NCBI GenBank assembly: GCA_017480385.1
Contig: JAFVAT010000007.1
Coordinates: 122,722-186,721, forward strand
Direction: 5' to 3'
Length of the DNA: 64,000 nucleotides
Source of the DNA: Alphaproteobacteria bacterium
GTDB lineage: Bacteria > Pseudomonadota > Alphaproteobacteria > CAAGCB01 > CAG-977
The notes beneath the pieces are model-generated. The model was given only the letters and a program-made list of their open reading frames with translations, had not been told where the DNA came from and searched no databases. Position 1 is the stretch's first letter; each line of letters begins with the position of its first letter. Positions 18,440 to 27,096 of this stretch are shown piece by piece. The translations under genes and the position numbers were made by a program.

Positions 18440-19125
18440 GAGAGATTGTTTTAGATACGGAAACAACGGGACTTGATCCCTATTCGGGACATAAGCTGGT
18501 GTCAATCGGGTGTGTCGAGCTGGAAAATCATATGCCGACCGGAAAAACATATTATCAGCTGATCAATCCGGAACGAGATGTGCCCGAGGAAGTCGTTAAA
18601 GTTCACGGGCTGACAAATGAGATTCTGGATAAAGAACCGCCGTTTCGCGATATTGTCGATGATTTTCTGGCGTTTATAGGGGATTCTCCTTTGGTTATTC
18701 ATAACGCCGAATTTGATATGAAGTTTATCAACGCGGAGTTGTCCTGGATAAAAAGAGATCCTATTCCAATGGATCGGGCAATTGATACATTGCTGATTGC
18801 CCGTCGGAAATTTCCGGGATCACGCGTTAATCTGGACGAACTTTGCCGTCGCTTTAACATTGATAATACCAAACGGACCAAACACGGGGCTTTGCTGGAT
18901 TCCGAGCTTTTGGCCGAGGTCTATTTGGAATTGCTGGGCGGTCGGGAACCGGGCTTTATTCTTGGCATGAAAAAAGAAGAGAATGTTTTAGAAATTAAGG
19001 CACAGTCCTCTGGCCATACTAAAAAGCCCCGCAAAGAACCGCGGCCTGCTGTTTTTTTAGAAGGGGAAGCGGAAAATCACGAGGCTTTTTTGAAAAAGCT
19101 GAAAAATCCGATGTGGCTTAATTAA
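18436..19125 (+). CDS. dnaQ: DNA polymerase III epsilon subunit (3'-5' proofreading exonuclease)
   Basis: 229-residue DEDDh exonuclease. ExoI motif VLDTETTGLDP at residues 5-15, ExoII VIHNAEFDMKF around 90-100 and ExoIII KRTKHGALLDSELLAEVY around 150-167 are intact. The C-terminal 50 residues, rich in Lys and Pro, would hold the polymerase-binding segment. It overlaps coaE by 4 bp and converges on secB with an 8-bp overlap. Confidence 0.97.
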   Translation: MREIVLDTETTGLDPYSGHKLVSIGCVELENHMPTGKTYYQLINPERDVPEEVVKVHGLTNEILDKEPPFRDIVDDFLAFIGDSPLVIHNAEFDMKFINAELSWIKRDPIPMDRAIDTLLIARRKFPGSRVNLDELCRRFNIDNTKRTKHGALLDSELLAEVYLELLGGREPGFILGMKKEENVLEIKAQSSGHTKKPRKEPRPAVFLEGEAENHEAFLKKLKNPMWLN

Positions 19126-19597
19126 CCGTAGCCGTTTCTTTTTGCTTTTTAATTTCTTCCAAGCGTTTGTGATACAGCCCGACGAAATCAATCGGATTGA
19201 TCATCAAAGGCGGGAATCCGCTTTCACGCGTTAAATCGGCAATAATATTGCGCACAAACGGGAACAATAAACGCGGAATTTCAATCAGCAGGATCGGCTC
19301 GATATGTTCGGGAGAAACTTGAACGGTGGCAATACAGCCGTATTCCACTTCACATAAAAAAGCTACCTTGTCTTCCGCCTTGGCTTCAGCTTTAATCTTT
19401 AAATTGACCTGGTAAGTTGTTTCCTGAACTTTACCGGCTTGAACGTCAACGGAAACATTAATTTCGGGATTCGCTTTCAACTCGGTGAAAATTTGAGGAA
19501 CATGCGGCGCTTCAAAAGAAATATCTTTGACAAACTGAGCATTGATCGCAATGGCAACTTGTTGTTGTTGGGTATTTTCGGTATTATTTTCGTTCAT
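19118..19597 (-). CDS. secB: Protein-export chaperone SecB
   Basis: 159-residue SecB, which keeps preproteins unfolded for SecA. The core reads FVKDISFEAPHVP near residue 22, CEVEYGCIATVQ in the middle and PRLLFPFVRNIIADLTRESGFPPL in the C-terminal third. AGGAGAATA lies before the ATG. It diverges from the Tim44-like gene. The dnaQ-secB-tim44 order is conserved in alphaproteobacteria. Confidence 0.97.
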   Translation of the reverse strand: MNENNTENTQQQQVAIAINAQFVKDISFEAPHVPQIFTELKANPEINVSVDVQAGKVQETTYQVNLKIKAEAKAEDKVAFLCEVEYGCIATVQVSPEHIEPILLIEIPRLLFPFVRNIIADLTRESGFPPLMINPIDFVGLYHKRLEEIKKQKETATVN

Positions 19598-19674
19598 AAG
19601 TATTCTCCTGAATTAAAAATCTGGTATACTCTATCCTAATTGAATCGGGAAAGAAAGAAGGAAGGTTAAAAATT

Positions 19675-20361
19675 ATGTCACAACAGTTTCAGTTTTTGGA
19701 TATCATTTTTTTGGGAATAGTTGTTCTGCTGTTAATTAATCGTTTGCGCAGTGTTTTGGGAACACGCCCTTCCTCAGATGACCCTGTCAAAAATGAAACG
19801 GGGCAGCCGTCAAAGGTTGTTAATATTTCCGAATACAGGACTTTGGAAAGCACAACCGGTTCAAAAATGGAACAAGACATTGAGGCCAGTACGAATTTTG
19901 AAGAAAATGCTGAAGTCGTTCAAAACCTGAGAAAAATTAAAGAAGCTTTTCCGTCTTTTGATTTAGTTGATTTCATGCAAAAAGCACCGCGTGCTTTTGA
20001 ATATATTGCCTTGGCTTTTGCCAAAGGAGATAAAGAAAGCCTGAAACCGCTGCTAAGCGCCAATATTTATCAAAGCTTTGAAAAGGCCATAGACGAACGG
20101 CAGGAGCGCCATGAAACGGCAGATTTCAGTCTGATCAGTTTTAAAACGATCAAGCTGATCCAAGCGGAAATGTTCGGCAATGAAGTTGAATTAACCGTCG
20201 AATTTGAAACCGAACAAACCAATATTATTAAAAATGCCGAAGGTGAAGTTATCGTCGGCGATCCGACTTATATTGAAACGGTAACGGATATCTGGACGTT
20301 AAAAAAGAATATGCGGTCTTCTGATCCTGTCTGGGTTCTTACGGCAACACACAGCAAATAA
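19675..20361 (+). CDS. Tim44/TimA-like inner-membrane protein
   Basis: 228 residues. One N-terminal transmembrane helix (about residues 8-24) is followed by a short linker and a Tim44-like domain from about residue 75 (AFPSFDLVDFMQKAPRAFEYI, ending in VWVLTATHSK). This is the bacterial relative of mitochondrial Tim44. It is normally found between secB and mltA in alphaproteobacteria, as here, and is believed to be an inner-membrane protein of still poorly defined role. The gap to mltA is 9 bp. Confidence 0.88.
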   Translation: MSQQFQFLDIIFLGIVVLLLINRLRSVLGTRPSSDDPVKNETGQPSKVVNISEYRTLESTTGSKMEQDIEASTNFEENAEVVQNLRKIKEAFPSFDLVDFMQKAPRAFEYIALAFAKGDKESLKPLLSANIYQSFEKAIDERQERHETADFSLISFKTIKLIQAEMFGNEVELTVEFETEQTNIIKNAEGEVIVGDPTYIETVTDIWTLKKNMRSSDPVWVLTATHSK

Positions 20362-20370
20362 TTTTTCAAA

Positions 20371-21507
20371 ATGAAACGTGCTCTTTTCATCTGCTGTGCT
20401 GTTTTAACGGCCTGCCTGTCGTTTCATTTCAGAAAAGCATCGGAAAAATCGGCGCCCGCGGTTTCTTTATTGTCAGAATTTTCCAAAGAATTGAAGCTGT
20501 CCGCTGTTGAATTTGATGACCTAAAAGGATTTGAAAACGATCATGTTTTGGAAGCTTTGCCGGCTTTGCAAAATTCCTGTTCTGTTTTAAAAAAGAAATA
20601 TCAGCAGTGGCAGACGGTTTGTAAAAAGTTAAATGAAACTTTTCAGTCTGATAAAGAATTTAGAATTTTTTTGAAAAAAAACTTCCGGCCATTTTTAGTA
20701 AACGGGGGACAAAAGGGGCTGTTTACAGGATATTACGAACCCGAAATAAAAGGGGATCTTGTTCAAAGTGCCGATTATTCTACGCCGGTTTACGGGTTGC
20801 CGCATGATATTGTCCGGATTAATTTGGGCAGGTTTGATCCTAAATTTAAAGGCTATGTTCTGTTTGGTAAACGAAAAGGGAAAGAGATCATTCCTTATTT
20901 AACCCGTCGTGAAATTGAAACGGGAGAAGAAGCCCTTCCGGCTGAAATTATTGCCTGGGTCAAGGAACCAGTCGATCTGTTTATTCTGCAAATTCAGGGA
21001 TCTGGCATTTTAGAGCTGCCGAACGGAAAAAAAATAGGCATCGGCTACGATGGCAGCAACGGTCATATTTTTACCGGAATAGGCAGTGTCATGGCTAAAA
21101 AAGGGCTGCTGAAAAAAAATGTCTTTACAATGTCAGAAATCAGAGATTGGTTAATTGCAAATCCCGAAAAAGCGCAAGAGCTGATGCATGAAAATAAGCG
21201 TTATATCTTTTTTAAAAAACTGAATAAACCCGGAGCAATCGGTTCTTTGGGCGTTCCTTTAACGGCGGGCAGAAGCTTGGCCGTTGATCCGAAGTATATT
21301 CCTTTGGGCAGCTTTTTGTGGCTGCAAACAACCCGACCGGACGGAGCGGATTTGCACCGCTTGGTAACAGCGCAGGATACCGGCAGTGCGATTAAAGGCA
21401 TTGTCAGAGGTGACTTTTTTTGGGGAACGGGAGAACCGGCCCTGAAGGAAGCCGGACGAATGAAAAGCAAAGGAAATTATTTTTTGCTTTTGCCGAAAAC
21501 AAATTAA
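20371..21507 (+). CDS. mltA: Membrane-bound lytic murein transglycosylase A
   Basis: 378 residues. The signal MKRALFICCAVLTACLSF fits a lipoprotein or signal anchor (Cys 15). The MltA domain shows GLFTGYYEPEIKG, and the C-terminal 3D domain contains the family Asp residues in AVDPKYIPLGSFLWL, VTAQDTGSAIKG and RGDFFWGTG. It cleaves peptidoglycan glycan strands to 1,6-anhydro products. No good Shine-Dalgarno is visible, so translation may be coupled to the Tim44-like gene. Confidence 0.94.
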   Translation: MKRALFICCAVLTACLSFHFRKASEKSAPAVSLLSEFSKELKLSAVEFDDLKGFENDHVLEALPALQNSCSVLKKKYQQWQTVCKKLNETFQSDKEFRIFLKKNFRPFLVNGGQKGLFTGYYEPEIKGDLVQSADYSTPVYGLPHDIVRINLGRFDPKFKGYVLFGKRKGKEIIPYLTRREIETGEEALPAEIIAWVKEPVDLFILQIQGSGILELPNGKKIGIGYDGSNGHIFTGIGSVMAKKGLLKKNVFTMSEIRDWLIANPEKAQELMHENKRYIFFKKLNKPGAIGSLGVPLTAGRSLAVDPKYIPLGSFLWLQTTRPDGADLHRLVTAQDTGSAIKGIVRGDFFWGTGEPALKEAGRMKSKGNYFLLLPKTN

Positions 21508-21522
21508 ATAAGGTCTTTTAAA

Positions 21523-22020
21523 ATGAATAAATTTTCTTTACATCCGCCGACAAGACAGGATTTGATAGCTTTTCAAGGGCTGCAGCGCGCATTGACCGAA
21601 AAAAAAGCATATATAAAAATTAATTTTAAACGGTTAAACAAGTTCAGATCTCCCTTTTTTAATCCATGGGAAAATGTGTTGCCGCTTTTGTTTATTTTAG
21701 GCTTGTCTTTAGCATTGATGATCGCTGATAACCTGATTGTCGGTACAGCCGTGTTAATGGTTTTGTGTATCGGTTACGCATTTTTAATGCCTTATTTTTT
21801 AGAACCTTTTATGCAAAATCGTGTCACAAAACGTATTATTCCAAGAATAGAAAAGTTTTTGGTCGCCTGGCATTACGGCGGAATTTCCATTGTACTGGCG
21901 GCAGACCCCAGGTATTCCTGTCAGGCGCCGTCAGGAAATTGGCAGCAATTTATCGAAGCGTATTTTTCAGATTTAATCCCGCAGGACATGATATCAAAGG
22001 ACGCAGAAAAAAATGCCTGA
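21523..22020 (+). CDS. Uncharacterised two-helix membrane protein
   Basis: 165 residues. A basic N-terminal region (about residues 1-48) precedes two adjacent transmembrane helices (about 50-70 and 74-95) that form a hairpin, then a soluble C-terminal part of about 60 residues. I recognise no domain. It lies between mltA and smr and overlaps smr by 8 bp, so it is probably in the same operon. Confidence 0.6.
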   Translation: MNKFSLHPPTRQDLIAFQGLQRALTEKKAYIKINFKRLNKFRSPFFNPWENVLPLLFILGLSLALMIADNLIVGTAVLMVLCIGYAFLMPYFLEPFMQNRVTKRIIPRIEKFLVAWHYGGISIVLAADPRYSCQAPSGNWQQFIEAYFSDLIPQDMISKDAEKNA

Positions 22021-22534
22021 GGAAAATGACGATCTGACTTTGTGGAAAGCGGTGACGGAAACGGTTAAGCCGCTGAATTCAAAAACCCCTGCTAAAAAAG
22101 CCGAACATGTCTCTTTGCGCAAAAAACTGACCGTTGAAGTGTATCATTCCCGCCATAGTCCTGATTTCGATTATGCTGTCTGCACTCCTTTGACCGAGGG
22201 CGATATTCATTCTATGGATAAAAAAACAGGACAGCGCTTTAAAGCCGGAGCGATGCAGATTGATGCGCGCTTGGATCTGCATGGATATACCTTGGAAAAG
22301 GCATTTGAAGTTTTAAAAAACTTTATTCACAGCCAAAGCCGCCGGAATGCCCGCTGTCTGTTGGTCATTACCGGAAAAGGCGGCATGTTGGGCCGCGGCG
22401 TTTTAAAGGCTGAAATGCCCGTTTGGATGAATTCGGCAGAAATCCGCAGTTTGATTTTATCCTATACGACAGCACAGCCGAAAGACGGCGGCGACGGCGC
22501 TTTTTATATTCTTTTAAAACGGAACAGATCGTGA
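22013..22534 (+). CDS. Smr-domain protein
   Basis: 173 residues with a C-terminal Smr (small MutS-related) domain: LDLHGYTLEKAFEVLKNFI at about residue 87, LLVITGKGG around 120, and the closing GAFYILLKRNR. Smr domains have nicking endonuclease or RNA-binding roles. The mltA-smr order is common in alphaproteobacteria. Start overlaps the preceding membrane-protein gene. Confidence 0.9.
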   Translation: MPEENDDLTLWKAVTETVKPLNSKTPAKKAEHVSLRKKLTVEVYHSRHSPDFDYAVCTPLTEGDIHSMDKKTGQRFKAGAMQIDARLDLHGYTLEKAFEVLKNFIHSQSRRNARCLLVITGKGGMLGRGVLKAEMPVWMNSAEIRSLILSYTTAQPKDGGDGAFYILLKRNRS

Positions 22535-22571
22535 TAAGACAGGCTTAACAAAAGTTTTAAGGGACAGAACA

Positions 22572-23879
22572 ATGAACGCAACAATTTTTGCACCGGCAAC
22601 GGCTTTGGGAAAGGCGGGAGTAGCTGTCGTGCGCATTTCCGGTCCGCAGGCTTTGCAGGCCGTTGATCAAATGACGTCCGTGCAAAATCCCATTCCGCGA
22701 AAGGCAGTTCTGTCCGAAGTGCATACGCTTGACGGCATGCCGATAGATGAAGCTCTGATTATTTTTTTTCCGATGCCAAACAGCTTTACAGGAGAAAACG
22801 TCGTTGAGTTTCAAACGCACGGCGGGCGAGCAATCACGGCAATTCTGTTAAACGAGTTGGCAAAAATAGACGGATTCAGGCCAGCAGAACGCGGTGAATT
22901 TACCAGACGCGCGGTTGAAAACGGCAAAATGGACCTGACAGCTGCCGAAGGATTGGCCGATCTGATCGATGCCGAAACAGAACAGCAAAGACGGCAGGCG
23001 CTGCGCCAAATGAACGGCGCTTTAGCACAGATTTACGAACGCTGGCACGGAGATTTGAAACACGTTTTAGCATGGATGGAGGCGTATATCGACTTTCCTG
23101 AAGAAGAAATTCCCGATAATGTTTCTGCTGAAGTCCGCGACAAGATCATTTTTTTAAAAGAAGAAATAGAAAAACACTTAAACGACGGGCGACGCGGAGA
23201 ACGGCTGCGCGACGGACTGCAAATTGCGATTATCGGCGCGCCGAACGCGGGCAAGTCCAGTCTGATGAACCGTTTGGCGCAGCGCGATGTGGCAATCGTG
23301 TCTTCTACGGCGGGCACGACGCGTGACGTAATTGAAGTCCGATTGGACATTAACGGTTATCCGGTGATTGTCGCGGATACGGCGGGATTGCGCGATACGG
23401 CGGAGGAAATCGAAGCTGAAGGCGTGCGCCGTGCGAAAGCCAGAGCGGAGGAAGCCGATCTTGTGTTGTGGCTGACGGACGCCAACGGACTAAAAGACGA
23501 AACGGAAACACAGGGGCTTGATCCTGAAAAAATCATTCCGATTATGAACAAGGCGGATCAGGTTTCATCTCAAAACGACGGCAATTTTTGGATTTCCGCC
23601 AAAACAGGGCAGGGAGTTGACGCTTTGCTGAAAAAAATCGGAAAGTATGTTGAAGACAAGCTTTCGATGCAGGAAGAGCCATCTCTTACCCGATTGCGCC
23701 ATCGCAGCGCATTGGAAGAGTGTATGGAATTTTTAAAATCTTCTTTAAATGCTCCGGAAATAGAGTTAATGACAGAAGATCTGCGCATGGCCATGCGTGC
23801 TTTAGGAAAAATCACCGGACAGGTGCAGACGGAAGAATTGCTTGATGTGATTTTTAAAGATTTTTGCATAGGAAAATGA
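22572..23879 (+). CDS. mnmE: tRNA uridine-5-carboxymethylaminomethyl modification GTPase MnmE
   Basis: 435 residues. The N-terminal domain begins with [21 protein letters not shown], the G domain at about residue 220 carries [14 protein letters not shown], then DTAGLRDT and NKAD, and the protein ends in CIGK, the conserved Cys-containing tail. With MnmG it modifies U34 of several tRNAs. The next gene is mnmG, overlapping or directly adjoining, so the partners are co-expressed. Confidence 0.98.
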   Translation: MNATIFAPATALGKAGVAVVRISGPQALQAVDQMTSVQNPIPRKAVLSEVHTLDGMPIDEALIIFFPMPNSFTGENVVEFQTHGGRAITAILLNELAKIDGFRPAERGEFTRRAVENGKMDLTAAEGLADLIDAETEQQRRQALRQMNGALAQIYERWHGDLKHVLAWMEAYIDFPEEEIPDNVSAEVRDKIIFLKEEIEKHLNDGRRGERLRDGLQIAIIGAPNAGKSSLMNRLAQRDVAIVSSTAGTTRDVIEVRLDINGYPVIVADTAGLRDTAEEIEAEGVRRAKARAEEADLVLWLTDANGLKDETETQGLDPEKIIPIMNKADQVSSQNDGNFWISAKTGQGVDALLKKIGKYVEDKLSMQEEPSLTRLRHRSALEECMEFLKSSLNAPEIELMTEDLRMAMRALGKITGQVQTEELLDVIFKDFCIGK

Positions 23880-25741
23880 TGACGAATACGTTTGATGTGA
23901 TTGTTGTCGGTGGCGGTCATGCCGGTTGTGAAGCAGCGGCGGCAGCGGCGCGTATGGGCGCAAAAACAGCTTTGTTAACGCATAAAATTTCAACGCTCGG
24001 GGAAATGTCGTGCAATCCGGCAATCGGCGGGCTGGGAAAAGGTCATCTGGTACGCGAAATTGACGCTTTGGACGGCGTTATGGGACGTGTTGCCGACAAA
24101 GCCGGAATACAATTCCGTATGCTGAACAGTTCGAAAGGTCCCGCCGTTCAGGGATTAAGAACGCAAGCGGACAGAAAGCTTTACCGGCAGGCGATGCAGG
24201 CGGAATTGCTGAATTATGAAAATCTGACGGTCATTGAAGCCGCTGTCGAAGGCCTGATGTATCGGGAAAATCCAATACAAGTAACCGGCGTTATTACATC
24301 TGATGGGACGCAATACGCAGCGGGAGCGGTTGTGCTGACGGCGGGAACATTTTTGCATGGCTTGATGCATGTGGGCGAAACAAAGACGGTCGGCGGTCGT
24401 GTCGGCGATATTTCCTGCGAACATTTATCTGATTTTCTGATCCGTTTGGGATTAAGAATAGGGCGGCTGAAAACAGGAACGCCTGCGCGTTTGGACGGCA
24501 AAACGATTAACTACGATGTTCTTCAACGGCAGGAAGGCGATCCCGACCCTGAGCCGTTTTCTTTTTTGGACGATAAAATTACAACGCCGCAGATTGCCTG
24601 TTACATTACGGCGACTAATCCGGAAACACATAAAATCATTCGGGCGAATATGCATCGCGCGCCGTTGTTTTCAGGGCAAATCAAAGGAGTCGGCCCCCGT
24701 TACTGTCCCAGTATTGAGGATAAATTGGTCAAATTTGCCGACAGAGATTCTCATCATGTTTTTTTGGAACCGGAGGGATTGGACGACGATACGGTTTATC
24801 CGAACGGCATTTCCACATCTTTGCCCGCTGATGTGCAGGACGCAATGATTCATACAATAAAAGGATTGGAAAATGTTCGGATTATCCGTCCTGGATACGC
24901 AATTGAATATGATTATATTGATCCTTTGGAAATGCGGACGACTTTGGAAACAAAAAAGGTATCCGGTTTGTTTATTGCGGGACAGCTGAACGGTACAACA
25001 GGATATGAAGAAGCCGCTGCGTTAGGACTTTTAGCGGGGGTCAATGCCGCTTTAAAAGCAGGCGGTTCGGATAAGGAATTTACGTTGGATCGAGCAGACG
25101 CTTATTTTGGCGTGATGATTGACGACCTGACGACCAAAGGCGTGGACGAGCCTTACCGTATGTTTACTTCCCGTGCCGAATATCGGCTTTTGTTGCGGTC
25201 GGACAACGCGGATATGCGTTTGACGCCGAAAGGCATCGAGATTGGCTGCGTCGGGGCAAAAAGGCAAAAGGCGTTTGAAGAAAAAGCCGCAGCATTGAAA
25301 ATCGCGCGTGAAAAATTAAATTGTATCGGCGGCACTCCAAGGGAATTATCAAAGTTAGGTTTTGAAGTCAATAAAGACGGATCACACCGCAACGGATTTG
25401 ACTTGCTGGCTTATGAACAAATCAATTGGGAAAAGCTGGCTGCCGTTTGGCCGGAATTGAACAATACGCGTGCCGATGTCGTCGAACAATTGGAAATAGG
25501 GGCCAGATACCGCGGTTATCTGCAACGGCAGGAATCGGATATAGCGGCTTTCCGCAAGGACGAAGCGTTAAAAATTCCCAAAAACATTGATTATAAAAAA
25601 ATCGGAGGATTATCGAACGAAGTCATTATAAAACTGTCCAAAGTCCGTCCCGAAACTTTGGGCGCGGCATCGCGCATTTCAGGTATAACTCCTGCAGCCG
25701 TCACAGCGGTTTTAGGCTATATCAAATCGGCTAGAAACTAA
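23879..25741 (+). CDS. mnmG: tRNA uridine-5-carboxymethylaminomethyl modification enzyme MnmG (GidA)
   Basis: About 620 residues, normal length. The FAD-binding motif [12 protein letters not shown] is at the N-terminus. The family block [21 protein letters not shown] and the second signature [20 protein letters not shown] are intact. Two tandem ATGs overlap the mnmE stop; I prefer the one at 23879 because AGGA then has a 5-base spacing (23876 gives only two). The gene converges on the PH-like membrane protein gene (4-bp overlap). Confidence 0.97.
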   Translation: MTNTFDVIVVGGGHAGCEAAAAAARMGAKTALLTHKISTLGEMSCNPAIGGLGKGHLVREIDALDGVMGRVADKAGIQFRMLNSSKGPAVQGLRTQADRKLYRQAMQAELLNYENLTVIEAAVEGLMYRENPIQVTGVITSDGTQYAAGAVVLTAGTFLHGLMHVGETKTVGGRVGDISCEHLSDFLIRLGLRIGRLKTGTPARLDGKTINYDVLQRQEGDPDPEPFSFLDDKITTPQIACYITATNPETHKIIRANMHRAPLFSGQIKGVGPRYCPSIEDKLVKFADRDSHHVFLEPEGLDDDTVYPNGISTSLPADVQDAMIHTIKGLENVRIIRPGYAIEYDYIDPLEMRTTLETKKVSGLFIAGQLNGTTGYEEAAALGLLAGVNAALKAGGSDKEFTLDRADAYFGVMIDDLTTKGVDEPYRMFTSRAEYRLLLRSDNADMRLTPKGIEIGCVGAKRQKAFEEKAAALKIAREKLNCIGGTPRELSKLGFEVNKDGSHRNGFDLLAYEQINWEKLAAVWPELNNTRADVVEQLEIGARYRGYLQRQESDIAAFRKDEALKIPKNIDYKKIGGLSNEVIIKLSKVRPETLGAASRISGITPAAVTAVLGYIKSARN

Positions 25742-26982
25742 TTTTCTTTTTTGCCGCACATAAAGCGTCGGATTTGTGCATTAATGAAATTTTGCAGCCA
25801 TTCCAAATCTTCTTTCGGCAGGCCGCGTCCGATATGTGTCGTTTGGCCGTCCGCTCCGATGACCAGCGTGTATTTAAAATCATAACTGTTATGAATAACG
25901 TGAATATATTGCAGCTGTTCCGGTTTGATTAAAAATCCGATTGACGGGAAAAACAGCCACTTTGATTTAATCCGAATTCCTTGGCGCGAAATAATGATTC
26001 TTTTACGTCGGAAGAAAAGAGCCAAGGGAACGGCGATGAACAATACTAATCCGGCCAACAGCAAAGGCAAATAGGACAAGGAAAGACGAAAAACAAAGCT
26101 GAAGAAAACAATGGCAAAGAAAGTCGAAAAACATAAAATGCCCGAAAAAACAGAAAACGCGCTGTCACGGATTTGAGGATCTATCTGGCAGTTTTCAGCA
26201 TCTTCAATGATTTTAAAAGAGTGTGGAATTTTATACAGATTATTTTCGGAAACACTGACTTTTTCTTCAGAAATCAGATCCGGAAGAGCCTTTTGAATAT
26301 TTTGCGGTTCGATTTCAATAATGCCTTCCGCCGTATTGAAAAGAGCAGGCATTTGCAGCTGACGCGCCAGCTCCTCCCATTTTTTGGAAATATTTTCTCC
26401 GTTTTTTGTGATATAAAGCGGAATTGTTTTTGTTTCATTCGGGTGTTGCAGATCAATAATATGCTGTGTAAAAGACGTTAGTCCCAAAACATTAACAATA
26501 CGCGTCCTGTACCGCACGCCTAAATATTCATTTAAAGAATCCGCCATTCTTTTGCTGTGTTCAAAGGGTTTTTGAATAACAACGGCGGCAAATTTGTGGC
26601 CGATAAAAAAATCGCGTCCGTAGGAAAGCAGCATCAGCCGTGTAACAATCAGGAACAATCCCAGTCCGACGAACAACCATGAAGAAAAAAAAGAACTGGT
26701 GACGGGCAAGGGCGAAGAATCGACCTTGGCGAATAACGAATTATCAACGCCGCCAAAATCACCCAAGAACCCTAAAGCGATCAGAACGACGCCTAAAGAA
26801 ATGCCAATATAAACATTCTTTTTGGAAACACGATCCTTTGCCTGCGTCGGACGTCGGGAAACATCAAACTCCAAAAAAGAAGCCAAAGGACGCAAACGTC
26901 TGGTTTCTATCCTTTCTTCATTAACGGACAAGCTTTCCAGCTCGTCTAAATCTGTGTTTTCCATCAATTCGGTTTGGACCAT
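25738..26982 (-). CDS. Uncharacterised membrane protein with PH-like C-terminal domain
   Basis: 414 residues. A charged cytoplasmic N-terminus of about 55 residues precedes transmembrane helices at about 57-75 and 97-115. A soluble middle domain follows, then two further helices at about 275-315. The C-terminal 90 residues (from [18 protein letters not shown] to [10 protein letters not shown]) resemble bacterial PH-like (YdbT/YdbS-type) domains: an Arg-rich strand, QLQYIHVIH and a closing helix. That assignment is by pattern only. GAGGAA lies upstream of the ATG. Confidence 0.6.
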   Translation of the reverse strand: MVQTELMENTDLDELESLSVNEERIETRRLRPLASFLEFDVSRRPTQAKDRVSKKNVYIGISLGVVLIALGFLGDFGGVDNSLFAKVDSSPLPVTSSFFSSWLFVGLGLFLIVTRLMLLSYGRDFFIGHKFAAVVIQKPFEHSKRMADSLNEYLGVRYRTRIVNVLGLTSFTQHIIDLQHPNETKTIPLYITKNGENISKKWEELARQLQMPALFNTAEGIIEIEPQNIQKALPDLISEEKVSVSENNLYKIPHSFKIIEDAENCQIDPQIRDSAFSVFSGILCFSTFFAIVFFSFVFRLSLSYLPLLLAGLVLFIAVPLALFFRRKRIIISRQGIRIKSKWLFFPSIGFLIKPEQLQYIHVIHNSYDFKYTLVIGADGQTTHIGRGLPKEDLEWLQNFINAQIRRFMCGKKEN

Positions 26983-27029
26983 ACCGTTCCTCGAAACAAT
27001 GTTTTTTTTCAGTTATGACAAATTCGGCT

Positions 27030-27057
27030 TTGCTCTGCAAGAGCAATATACTATAAA
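27030..27057 (+). promoter_or_regulatory. Candidate promoter of the diguanylate cyclase gene, with palindrome
   Basis: TTGCTC (27030-27035), a 16-bp spacer and TATAAA (27052-27057), 39 bp before the ATG. The -35 box is the left half of a perfect inverted repeat, TTGCTCT-GCA-AGAGCAA (27030-27046), which could be an operator. Confidence 0.4.
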
Positions 27058-27096
27058 TAAGAGAGGAAAAGAACATTTTTTCGTAACGGATACTCT

